A stretch of 64,000 nt of DNA from Larimichthys crocea (lineage: Eukaryota > Chordata > Actinopteri > Sciaenidae): positions 8,710,052 to 8,774,051 of the forward strand of contig NC_040028.1 in NCBI RefSeq assembly GCF_000972845.2, written 5' to 3'. A program made the position numbers and the translations under genes. This document shows positions 1 through 15,927 of the stretch, in pieces (the first letter of the stretch is position 1; every line of letters starts with the position of its first letter). The notes below the pieces were generated by a model, which ran no database searches, was not told the DNA's origin, and saw only the letters and a list, made by a program, of their open reading frames with translations.

Positions 1-4723
<4,723 letters not shown>

Positions 4724-6389
4724 CTTCCCTTCGTCCGCTTCCTCCCGCCGAGATCAAGTGCTATTGCGCACGGAGTACTGGAATTTCATGGAGAGAACTT
4801 TGAAGAGAAAAAAGTAGAAACACGTTTCTATGGACCGTGTTCGAGTTTGAATAAATATTTTACAGAAACCTCATCTTGTGATAATTTTCTATCACCTCTA
4901 TTAACAGCACAGACGCTGTAAGCACAGGTCTCTTATGCGCGTTACGCGGAACAAGACGGAACCATACAAAACTATTAACCCAATGATCAGCTTTAAAACA
5001 ATACTGTCATCTATCAACAATTTATTTGAGGTTATCAATTTCTTAAAAGCTGCAAGAGTTAATCTGGATAATATGATGATATGTTGTTGGATGATATAAT
5101 TCCTATATTACAAACAGACAGTTAGAAGATCCAAATGTCACGTTTTCTATGCACCGACCATGTTACTGAAAATGATCAGCTGTGATAATTAAAAAACCCC
5201 TGTTCGCCAAAGTAATATTAAGACATAAATCCGAGCTTTTTTCAGATCAAGCCTCAAATGTAGAATCACCATGAGAAAGCAAAGAAAACAACACCAGGAG
5301 AAAATCTTACCCACGTTTCAAGCGAAAAAGCTGCATTCTCGAGTTTAGGCGGTCCACTCAGTGAAGTCATTTTTTTAAAAAGTGTGATAAAGTCCCCGTA
5401 TCTATGACATGCAACACAATAAATTATTAAAACAAACGACCAGCTGGAGCTGAATCACTCTTTGATGTTAAAAATTCAGAAATAATTCTTCCTTTCCTTT
5501 GGTCTTTGTTTAAAAATAAGAAGATGGACTTGTTGGTTGAAAGCTATGAAGAGTGGCCATACCTTATCGTGCCCAACTGACGCACATAGCAAAGCAAGAA
5601 GAGCAACCGGCACTCCATCATGTGTCTTAAAATCAAAAGATGTCAGTCAGACTCATCCCAAAGTAGAAATAATGTTATTGATCAGAGGAGTGCACAAATT
5701 ATTGGTGCTGCACATGTCACCCAGCTTTTAAAAAAGTTGGGAATGTTTTACGCGCCTTGCTGCCTCGCTCAAATTACAATTATAATCCGATTTTTGTGCC
5801 AATTTACTCCCGAGATGTCGGTTGGTTTATAATGTATTCTTAAAAAACGCGTTCAGGCTGCTCTGTAGCCTAGTCTGGTGTGAATTTGGACCGACATGAT
5901 TTTGTTTCCTGTTCTACCGTGCGTAAAAGGCCATTAATACGTCCCAAACCCAACGCACCGTAAAAAAAAATAAAAAATCAACTCCATTAACCAAAAGACA
6001 ACTAAAACAGATGCTTTGGGGTTTTGTGTCCGATGTGCTGCATCACTAGAATCAAACCTGTGGGTTTCAGCTCCCCCGTTGCGCTGACACCATGGTTCCT
6101 GGAGACCGGTATTGCATTATTGATCCCTCTTTAAATCAACATCTGTCACTATGGTCAAATGCAGTTAGAGTCAGCCAACATATATTAGTAAAAGAAGAAA
6201 ATGTTAGACTTGATCTTACCTTTCCTTTGAGAAACAAATCTAATGGGATTACAGGAGTAGGGGCTCCAAAAAGTATTTAAAAAAGACGATTTTGTTTAGG
6301 AAATGTTCAGGTAGCACAAAGTATTCCTCTTGGACGTCCAAACACAGGTCTCCTATGTTGTTTTTTTAAAAAACACCAATGCTCGTCGG

Positions 6390-6448
<59 letters not shown>

Positions 6449-6600
6449 AGCTGGAGGTGGGTGGAGGGGTGGAGATGAATGGGAGTGGTGGGTTTATTGG
6501 GTGCTGTCAGGGTGAGTAGATGGTGGATGAATGTCTTCCAGGGCAGGACGAAAATAGCACCTAATAGAGAGTGGCATGACGCACAACCTCTACGGAAAAG
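4724..6600. other. slc5a7 5' flank and promoter region
   Basis: This lies upstream of the slc5a7 start codon on its strand. No further coding exon is visible. I could not place a TATA box or transcription start with confidence. It contains a (GA)n tract at 6394-6445. Confidence 0.4.
6394..6445. repeat. (GA)n microsatellite
   Basis: About 26 GA units lie 1.7 kb upstream of the slc5a7 start codon. GA tracts can act as GAGA-type or nucleosome-free sequence; no such role is shown here. Confidence 0.95.
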
Positions 6601-7559
6601 CTTTCCAATATCATAATATCATATTGGCAATGGATGAAATCTTTACTTTGCCAGCTTACATTTCAGGCCTGATTTACGATCTTGCGCAGCTCCCCGTTTG
6701 CTCAACGATTGTGCAAAAGCTGGCTGTATGGGGGTAATATTGAGGATGTAAGCCCCGCGTACTTTGTCATTTTACGACCCATCTTACGCATGGAATAACA
6801 CCTCCTCAAATCACACGTTTTTGCATTTATGCATAAAAACCTTCAAACCAACGTATAAATAGAGATTAGTCATAAGGAAGAAGCAGTGGCGGATTGATGC
6901 TGTCTGGTGCTATGGTGTGAAAAAATAAAAAGGGCCCCAAAGTCGTGATGAAACGTTTTCTAGCATGTAGGGCAGCTTATGCATGACATTTTCTCCATTG
7001 GAAGGGGACTTTACAGGCCATTGTAAAGAGCATTTAATGCAACATTGTGCAACTTTTCTATCATAAAATAACAGGTTTTAAAACATTTTGATGTTATGTA
7101 TAATCAGGTGAATGGTTTCATTCCCACTCAGTTGTGCTCGGGTGGAGTATGACCACCACTAAGAATGAATGAAACTCAATGTTTACTGGCTTTCTCTCCA
7201 ATGTCCTCCAGCTGCTCCACCTCAACTCTTGGTGACTTACAGAGTTTCCTGATGGACAGGTGAACTGTAGCTGCTGCTAGCTAATGTTAGCTCAGTTCGT
7301 TAGTTCGGCTAGTTAGTGAGGGGAATGTTAGCTGTGAGACAGTGTTGTGCCAGAACTGGAGCTGGGCAAGTAGGCAAAGTAACTGGGCTCAGCAGCCTCT
7401 ATGGACATAATGACAGAGGCAAAAAGAAGAGAATTAGGGTGTGACTGAGCTAAAAGGCGCCAGACAAGAATAAATCTGGGACTGACTTTTAGTCGCTGGT
7501 GAGAGCTTCATGTAATAAAAAGCTGAAAGACAGAAACCAAGCTGAGCTCCTTATTATTC

Positions 7560-7885
7560 ATTAATATTAGCTGGCTTGATATTTGGCTATTGTAACAAAT
7601 CACGTACAGCTGTCCATTTTTATGACAGCAGTGTATAACTCAAATGCACTCTGAAACTGTAGGGGTGCCAAATAGCACAAATACCATTTTGTTGCTGATT
7701 GCAATGTCACCAAACTGGACTTCTTAGTGTTTGACTTGAAGGTAATATTATCTGGCTGCTATGCATCGTAGCTTAGCTCATATGTAATATACTCAAATAC
7801 ACATGTACAGGTGTCCTTATTTATGACGGTGGTATTGCACTCTGAGACTGTGAATGCTAAATTACAAAAATGCCAATTTCTATGT
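7560..7885. repeat. Diverged direct repeat, two units
   Basis: The block around 7605-7665 (acgtacagctgtcc, tttttatgacagcag, gcactctgaaactgt) recurs in altered form at about 7800-7855 (catgtacaggtgtcc, atttatgacggtgg, gcactctgagactgt). The spacing is about 190 bases and the copies are clearly diverged. No coding content is seen. Confidence 0.6.
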
Positions 7886-8101
7886 TGTGTTACTGTTAAT
7901 TATTTCCGTCCACCAGTCTGACGACGCAGTGGTGACTCACAGGACATTGTTTTGATCACTTTAAGTCATATGTTGCCAAATCCAATCTTAAATGCAATAC
8001 TAACTATTATACAAACATGATTAAAACTGATTGAGATGATTAAAATTATATTATTATGTACGTTGATGTTACCTTGTAAAGCCTGTGTATGGAGGATTCA
8101 G

Positions 8102-8122
8102 GCGGCTGTCCATGGTGCTGAA
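8102..8122 (-). promoter_or_regulatory. RE1/NRSE (REST-binding) site
   Basis: The plus-strand core GGCTGTCCATGGTGCTGAA (8104-8122) matches the reverse complement of the canonical 21-base RE1 at 19 of 21 positions. The two mismatches are in the less constrained outer half-site. Both half-sites, CAGCACC-type and GGACAG-type, are present with standard spacing. REST silences neuronal genes in non-neuronal cells. The site lies 3.4 kb upstream of slc5a7, a cholinergic neuron gene, and 1.4 kb from the end of the claudin repeat-rich flank. Binding itself is inferred. Confidence 0.75.
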
Positions 8123-8589
8123 ATGTGAGTGCACACAACAGAAACATGTAACATTTCTTTGGTGTGAAGCTTTTTCTGTCTCATTATACCTACAACTGTA
8201 ATAATCCCTTTGATGTGATATTTCACTAGTGTTTTTCAACAATGCGTTCACCTTTATTTTACAGTTTTATTCGGTTCATTTACATTCACAATTGTACAAC
8301 AACCATTGTCCTAGAAGTCTTTTACTGGCAGTATGAATGGACTGCTTGATGGAAAAGAATTTGTGACTAGTCTGACTGCTAGAAATAAGATAAGTGACTT
8401 CCTTGAATTGTGATACGTCCTCCTAATTTGATGTCTGTGTGGCTGACAGGCTGCCAGACAGAGGGCAGCTCTAATTGGAAGGTTTTCTAACAAATAAGCC
8501 TTGGAAACACTTCCACGGCGTTACCGGTAGTTTTAGACAAGCAGTCTGGAAAGACTCACAAACAGTGTCATATTGAGCAGCTATGAATC

Positions 8590-9582
8590 TTAATAATTTT
8601 TCATTTTACATACCCAAACCATACCAGTCCCAAACCATATGAAATGGGTTCAGGTCAGGTGATTGCGGAGGCCAGGTCATCTGTGGCAGCACTCCATCAC
8701 TCAAATTCTTGGTCAAATTGTCCCTACATAGCCTGGAGGTTTGTTTTACTTAACTGTTGAAAAACAAATGACCACGAAGCACAAGCCAGATGAGACATTC
8801 TGGTTAAGTGTGCTTCAAATTTTGAATAAATTGCCAACAGAGCACCCCCACACCATCACATCTCCTCCTCGATGCTTTAGGGTGGGAACCACACATCCAG
8901 ATACTATCCATTACATTGTCTGCGTCTCACAAAGACAAATCTGACATTACACCAAAGTCCAGATTTCCTCTGGTCTAGTTTCCATTCTTCATTCTTGGCC
9001 CAAGCAATTATCTTTTTGTTGGTCTCCCTCAGACATGGTTTCTTTGTGGCAATTCTACTACTAATACTTTGCATTCGTGTCTAATCTGAGGTGCTATTAA
9101 TTGGTGTTTTCTGAGGCTGATAACTGAAATGAACCTTTTCTTTTTAGCAGAAGTAACTCTTGGTCTTCCTTTCCTGCGTTAGGGTAGAATTGTTTTTTTG
9201 TTTTTTTCCATAGAAACAGCTAAAGAGTGTCAGGAACGTGGTGAGAGAGAGATGGGGAATGACATGCGGCAAAGAGTCACAGGTCAGATTCAAACCCTGG
9301 GCCGCCGTGGCAAGGACTGAGCCTTCATACGCGTGACGGCTGTTCTACCAACTGAGCTAAACAGCACCCTAGAGTAGAATTGTTTTTTGTGACTGCACTT
9401 AAAGACACATGCATTCAACATATTTTGCTTTGTTTATACTTTTTTTGTTTACCACATAATTCAAAATGTGTTATTTTATAGTCTTGATGTCTTCAGTGAT
9501 GTGTACAATGTAGAAAACAATAAAAATAAATAAAATCCACTGAATGAGAAGGTGTGTCCAAACTTTAAATGGCACTGTATTT
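8590..9582 (-). mobile_element. Decayed Tc1/mariner-family copy
   Basis: The plus strand shows the antisense of a Tc1-type transposase gene with many breaks. Recognisable blocks include the region around 8645-8690, the cysteine/histidine-poor stretch near 8830-8880 and the helix-turn-helix part near 9110-9175. The right end at about 9541-9582 carries the end sequence GAAGGTGTGTCCAAACTTT of a common fish Tc1 family. No matching left terminal repeat is seen, so the copy is truncated as well as mutated. A SINE (9200-9370) interrupts it. It cannot encode transposase. Confidence 0.75.
9200..9370 (-). mobile_element. tRNA-derived SINE nested in the Tc1 copy
   Basis: Read on the minus strand it starts with TTAGCTCAGTTGGTAGA, a canonical tRNA A box, followed about 50 bases later by a B-box-like GGGTTTGAATC. 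A non-tRNA tail follows that includes TTTGCCGCATGTCATTCCCC and runs to an A/T-rich end. This is the structure of a fish tRNA-head SINE. Tc1 sequence resumes on the other side, so the SINE inserted after the transposon. Confidence 0.75.
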
Positions 9583-10549
9583 GGCTCAATGACTCAGACT
9601 CTGTGTTGGCGCCATTCATAAAAAGTCATCAGCATTTATCAACTTGTAGCCTACACCATATCCATCAAACGATGCACTCCATATAAATAAAAAAGAGGTC
9701 TAACTGAAGGCTTTAAGCTGCCTTCTCAAAGGACCTTTGTCGCCATCCAGTGGCTTTCTTAAGGTTTACTCAAATCTTCAGGTGGTTTCACTAAATCAGG
9801 AACAAAACATTTTCTAAATGTTTCTGTACATTAAAAAGTTTTGCCGCTCGTAAGAGCAGCTGAGTGTTAAACTGTAAATGATGAATGGATTTTAATCCAT
9901 TAAGTGTCACTGCATAGTTTACTGCAGGCCTTTTGACCTACCATAGAAGTGACTGAGCATGAAATGCAGCTATGCATTAAAATCATTAGTCACAGCTGTG
10001 TTTTTCTCATGAAAACAATAAAAAATATTATGTATTTGTTTATGTTTAAATTATTAGTTAATTATTTAATTTTCTTTGGCATGAAAATAATATAAAAAAC
10101 ATATACAATATCATTGATTTTCTAAAAATGAAACAAAAACAAAAACAAACTATTATAATTGAGCTGGCTTTGAGTTAATCCCAACTAGAAAGTAGGCTAC
10201 AACAAGAAAGTTACAGAACAATTGCTTATCCATTAACATCAGAGTGTTGCGGCACAGAGTGGACTCTGACTTCTGGAGTTTCTTCTGTGGTTATTTGCTG
10301 TAAAATACTGCCACCTTCTGGTCCTAAGCAGTAGGACAACATCTTTCAGTCCTCACTTCTCTCTCTCACACCACACCAGTCCTTCCCCAGTTTTTAAACT
10401 TGTCTTATGTGTATGGAGGAGGCAGCAATACATCAATAGATATTAAAAATAAGCTGGAGAAGTGTTCGGATGACTGTATATATAGTATGTTCTTTGTTCA
10501 TATCAGTCCTTGTGGCATTGCAGTTATGGTGTTAGTATTTACTCCAGTC

Positions 10550-11967
10550 TTAGACGTAGTTATTGAGTCTATAACCATTGCTATTAAGGGAGCACAGTGA
10601 GGGAGCATGATTGTCCTTCAGGGCTTCTGGGGGCTTGTAGAGTGGAGCAGGAGGATATATGTGGTTGAAGGCAGGGGGAGGTGATGATGGTTGATGTCTC
10701 CGCATATGGAGGGAGCTCCGTGACCTGTTACCACTGCTGCTCCAGCACAGCACAAGTCCTCCAGTCAGGCTGAGGCAGGCCGAGGCGTATCCGAGGTACA
10801 CGGCCAGGCCAATCTCATACTTCAACCCGCTGGGGAGGAAGGGGTCGTAGAAATCCATGATGACATCGTTGGTGGTCCAGGACACTGTGACCAGGCAGAG
10901 CAAGCCAGCACAGAGGAAACAAATCGCCCCACTTAGTGCCAGTGGAGACTTGATCAACGAGCCGCGAGCAAAGCGGGTACACTTCATCCCCATCACAGAC
11001 ACCAGAGATGCAAGGATTGAGGTCACGCAGGAGAGCACCATGAGTGCCCGGGCAGCCTAACGAGGAGGAGAGGAGACAAGCACTTTAACCTTGTGATAAA
11101 GACAGGACTCTGGTTCTACCAGCAAGAGTTACTTGTCACTCAGTCAGTCCACTAATTAATGTATCAATTAATAAATCTGTCTAGAATAGAGTGGCAATAG
11201 AGTTAATTTCTTACCCTGAGCTCAGCATTTTACATACAACCCATTTTACACTTAATGTGACACTATGTAACTGAATACCAACTACTACGTGTACAATACT
11301 TTGTCTGCAAGAGGAAAGATGTGATACATTTTTCAGAAGTTAGTCTCACATTAAAAGAGATTCTCTTGAATTTACTCGGCTACTTGTCCTTCCATCCACC
11401 TATCCATCCATCCATCTGGATAATGCTTTTTAAAATTGCTTATGTGCTAATTTTTGGGGTTCTCGATCTCTAAATGATATCTAAAAAATATGGAAAGAGT
11501 CCAAGCACATGTGTTCAAATCCCTTGTTTTCTGTGACCGATTGTTTAAATCAAAAAGATATTTCATTTACAATGATATGAAACCAAAAAAAGCAGCACAT
11601 CCTCACATTTGAGAAGCTAAAATCAAAGAATGTTGCTTGAAATATTCCAGTGATTAATAGATTATCAAAATACACGTAATTAGAAATCACCATCAGGTGC
11701 TTTGGATAAAAACAAAACTGAACGTGTTTGTACCTGCAGGTCGCGCGGCAGTGCCAGCAGAGATCTGTACAGCTCACATTGGTATATGCCAGTGCTGTGC
11801 CATACACACTCCATCCACAGGCCTTTCATGTAGGAAGTGGCTGTGATGATGTTTGAGCCCACGTAGGCTGTGCTGCGCCAGTGGGGCAACAGAGTTGCGA
11901 CCAAAGTTCCTACAAAACCCAACAGCCCCAAGAAGAAGCCGAGGAGTTGAACCGCCATGCTGGCCAT
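10550..11967 (-). CDS. cldn14: Claudin-14-like tight-junction protein
   Basis: Exon 1 (11734-11967) and exon 2 (10550-11056) encode 246 residues; human claudin-14 has 239. The four-span claudin plan is clear. The first extracellular loop has the family signature W30, GLW at 49-51, C54 and C64. The N-terminus [34 protein letters not shown] and VSWTTNDV are closest to claudin-14. The tail ends NNYV, a PDZ-binding terminus for ZO scaffolds. The start is the ATG at 11967, because an acceptor (tttgcag) lies about 30 bases upstream and implies a noncoding first exon. An intron splits LQ and AARALMV, a position used by other claudins such as claudin-1, although human CLDN14 has its coding sequence in one exon. 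A related paralogue of the claudin-14/2 group is the alternative. Confidence 0.88.
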
Positions 11968-13374
11968 GATTAACTCGCTTGGACAGATGCTCAAAACTGC
12001 AAAGCACAAGAGCATTAGAGTTTGAAATCACTTTTGAGAGGATTAATAGCATTCGGATGTCTCATAAGCCAGCTCATAAATATAGGACGCATAGATAAAT
12101 AAAAAGGAAACCAGTGCACAAGGACAACATACAAAAGAAACACTCTAAGAGCAAAGCTACGGTCCCTCAGGCTGCAGACGAGGCTGGATTCCTGCTGTTA
12201 TCTGCATGGTCCCCAGCAGCACAGTAAATTCCACTGAGCTTGCATCCAGTCACAGAGTCTGAGCCATTCCTCAAGTGTCTCCGGGCAGAAATAGCTGTGG
12301 AAACTTTCTGGCATCAGTCTCTGGTGAGTGGCAGGTGACTGCATCTGTAACTAATGAGAGCAGTGTTCAGCTTCACCTGTTTAACGCTCTCCTCTGGAGG
12401 GCAAAGCACAGCAGCCTATTTGTTAAGTTTCCCACCTCCCCTCAGGAAAGGCGAAAAGAGAGAGAGAGAGAGAGGAAATTAAACATTTACAGAAACCACC
12501 CAAGCTGAGAGTGCTGTTATAAACCACTAAGTCTGAAATTTTTTCACAACTCTGCAGGGCATTTGAGAAAGAGAGAGTGACTAAATGACAGAGCACTTCT
12601 GCCTGTTGGGCCCCAAACTGTGACAATAAGGGACAGTAAGAGCGACTAACCAAATTATATATTACGTCCATTCAATCTCTCACCTGAGTTCACTCAACAT
12701 TGTACAGATTCACAAATGGCAGTAAAAATTCCCCAACTGTGCAGGAAGCTCCAGGCCACAAATAAAAACCTATCCCTCCCTGTGAGACTCATGGGTAGTT
12801 AAGCATTTACTTTTGTCCTTCCTTCCTTCTCCCTGTTTCGAACAAAATGTTCACTAGGTGAAAAAAAAATCCTGAATAATGAGCAGACAATTATTAAAAT
12901 ATTAAGAACTAAAGTCTCTCTGAAAAATACAATATCAACGCTGAAAATATGTTTTTAATTAACTGGCAAGTAATACCCCTTAAATGCAAAATTGTTGAAA
13001 CAGAGCGACTATGAATTAGAAAGCAAAGAAACCAAACTGTGCCCTATTGTTTTGACTTCCTCTGTGAACAAGAGCCTGATTATTGTTCGGTGTTAGACCT
13101 TGCACTGTTGGGGCCTCTTAAAATATCAGAGATACAAGCCTCATTGTGTTTACTTAATGATTGACTACACTGAAGGCATAACAAGTAAGCAACAGGAACA
13201 AAGGCAAGGCTGTGACTAACGTCTTATTTCACATTGGTTTCACATCAAAGACAGTGTAATATTCAAAACTGTTTGTCACTTTCCAGAATACCTATATAAA
13301 ATATAGTACACTGAATGCTGCTTGACCTTCAAATTCTGATACTTAATAACAAATCCCCACATTTGCATACTCAC

Positions 13375-13500
13375 CAGCGAGGTTACACGAGGATTACGGA
13401 GGCTGGTCAAAGTTGTCCAGACGGTGCACTTCCAGTCAAATCGGGCGATTGGCATTGATTCCACACAGGCCAGCTCCTCCTGTTTGTCTCTGCTGCTGCC
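13375..13500 (-). other. Possible 5' noncoding exon of the claudin gene
   Basis: A strong donor (GCTG|gtgagt) sits at 13375 on the claudin strand. Upstream is a short reading frame starting MESMPIARFDWKC. If joined to the acceptor before 11996 that frame would stop at once (TTT TGA), so it could only be an upstream ORF in the leader. This is a guess from splice signals alone. Confidence 0.3.
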
Positions 13501-14327
13501 TTAACAGACAAGCAGCATATGTCTGTCCTGCAGGATTGTCAGATATGTGACTGACCCATGTTAGATATCATCATCATCATCATCATCATCATCAGGAGCG
13601 GCAGCATTATCTCTTTCAGCGTCTGGAGCATCATGTCAGAGATGACATGAGAGACAGTCACAGTGCTCGGCTTGTTGCTCCACAAAGATAAACAGGGCCG
13701 GTGTCAACTGTGGATGCGATGTTGCCAAGCAAAGGCGGACAGAAGAGATATTGTTCTCACCGGATGTGCTGTTTTCGTCTCAATAATTCAGCTCTCTGCA
13801 TCTCTTCACATCTGAATAATGGACAATAAAATGAAAAGAATCAGAAACTTTTAGAAAAACATTAATCAAGGTTCAAATTGTACAGGATGTATTTGTGATT
13901 ATTTGTGTGGTACATACTGTTCTGCAAGCCAGGTGGTCATTCAAAACTACAGTTTTATCTCTGGGTTCTTCTGAGGTCCATCTCTTTTCTTCGCAGTTGT
14001 TCTCTCTCTATCCCTCTGTGCCCTAAGTGTAACCTACCATGACATCCTGTTGGTATACAAGGGTTTCCGCCCCCCCGGCCCTTTCCCCAGGTCCCTTGTG
14101 TAGTATGCAGTCCTCTGTAAGAGCTCTATAGTGAAGGGATGATCCTCTCCAAGGTCTGCCTGTGGGAGACGCCATTTGAATGTGGAACACATAATAGTCT
14201 TAGTTAAGCAGAATAATCCTGCGATTAGTAGCTGAGCGTAGCTGGTTTGTTGCACACAGTGCTGGAGGGTATAACCATCTTCAGACATGTGAAAATTAAT
14301 TCTTCCTTTTGTACTACACATACCTTT

Positions 14328-14333
<6 letters not shown>

Positions 14334-14370
<37 letters not shown>

Positions 14371-14376
14371 ATATAT
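14334..14376. repeat. (TA)n microsatellite
   Basis: An almost uninterrupted TA tract of about 43 bases with one TT break. Confidence 0.95.
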
Positions 14377-15494
14377 GAAGATACACTCGAAATCCTCAAG
14401 GTACAGTAAATTAGTACATTTTAAAGGTCATTCTGGCTGATTAGACCTCTTTTTCAAGTTAGTTAAAGCGATGATGGGAGTTCATGTACTAATAGACCTT
14501 TTTCTAAGCAGTAAACACAGATGTTACCAATGATACTAAATAAATGACTACAGTCAGGGAGCTGCTGTGCTGCATGTTGGATCACTGGAAAGTCTCTGCT
14601 GCAATAAATGCAACAGAACCTTAATGAGTATCATTGGAAACAGCTGTGTTGACCCTACTATTTCATGTGAAAAAGGTTGCATTGCATGTGTACCAGATAA
14701 TATACCCATAGCTTAACCACTTTAATAAATATTTTTACAGTCCTAATATTTGATTGATTGAAGCTTATTTGTGAAGCTGTGGTGTCTGTACATTTTATAT
14801 TAAGATTGAACTCTGAATTTTTAGTCCACTACATTTATGTAAAGGCTTAAATTATAATTTTCCTTAAAGTATTACTGTATTACAGCCAGGACTACCGTAA
14901 ATACTGTAATACTACACATAAAAAAAAACATATTTATGATAATTAACACCAGTAATTTAGAGGTACTGTTGCTGTTGACATTACTTTAGTGACAGTCTGA
15001 ATACTTAACTTTACACTATCTGAATATTTATCTCCTTTTCTTACAGGATAGAGGTTAGGAGGCAGACATTTGTTTTTTTCTCTCCAAACTTTATTGAAAG
15101 AACAAAGACAAATAAAGAATTCAGTCATACTAGTTGTACAATACATTGTACAATAGTAACATAACATCGGCATAGGTACATGATAGTATAATAAGGATCA
15201 AAACAGAAAAGCAAAAATAAAACTTAGATGTGACAGACTTTGTAATCTTACATATAAATAAAGTTCTAGTTGTGACAGGTCATTGGTTGAAGATATCTGC
15301 ATGAATATTCATTATAGATAGACATTTCTTGTTAGTAATTAACTTAAGAGACGTAAAATAATAATCAGCTTCAATCAAAAATGGCTTAAATGATGGTGAT
15401 GAATCTTGAAATGTATAAAATAAAATATAGAGGTTGACAATAATACATAGTTTAATTTCTTTGTATTCAAAATAAGTAATGTTTTTTTCCCCTC

Positions 15495-15580
15495 GATGCT
15501 GATTTTACATTTGTTATGGATGTCAATGAATTTGTATGATGCTGATTTTACATTTGTTATGGATGTCAATGAATTTGTAT
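15495..15580. repeat. Exact 43-bp tandem duplication
   Basis: Unit 15495-15537 is repeated without mismatch as 15538-15580, just upstream of the inferred fbxo47 transcription start region. Confidence 0.95.
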
Positions 15581-15927
15581 ATATATGTTGTATGTTATAT
15601 GTGAGGCAGACATTTAAAGTGACTCTTCATTCATTTCGCGCCGTTGTCTCCGGCGTCATCAAAGGCAGCTAAACTCATCTGCTAACTTCACTTTTACAAG
15701 TTTACAGTCTTGGTAAGACGCTGCTGTGTTAACGCCAGCTTGCATTCATGTTAATTACACGTCTCGGCGTGTGACTGCTTTATCTAAAAGTTAATTACTA
15801 ACCTAATTCAGTTTTTAGGCAGCTAAGCTACCCAAACTAACTCGGTTAGCCGGTTTTATAATTCAGCATAGCTGCGTCTTTGAGCTTTGAGCTTACTTCA
15901 TCTTTTTTTAATACAGAGGTGGCGATA

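Larger units (their letters stand above)
11997..15600. other. Intergenic region between claudin and fbxo47
   Basis: Apart from the possible leader exon, this holds simple repeats: GA near 12458, ATC near 13567-13594 and TA at 14334-14376. A 43-bp tandem duplication lies at 15495-15580. I see no further gene. An open frame on the minus strand at 14034-14330 has no recognisable domain. Confidence 0.5.

Noticed and set aside
9320..9370. tRNA gene on the minus strand
   Set aside because: A and B boxes are good, but the sequence has no closing acceptor stem and runs into a SINE tail.
13276..13464. Extra coding exon of the claudin starting MESMPIARF
   Set aside because: Joining it to the next acceptor gives an immediate stop, and the claudin start at 11967 matches the family; kept only as a possible leader exon.
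14034..14399. 121-codon minus-strand open frame
   Set aside because: Its start lies in the TA microsatellite and the rest has no recognisable domain, splice partner or neighbour support.
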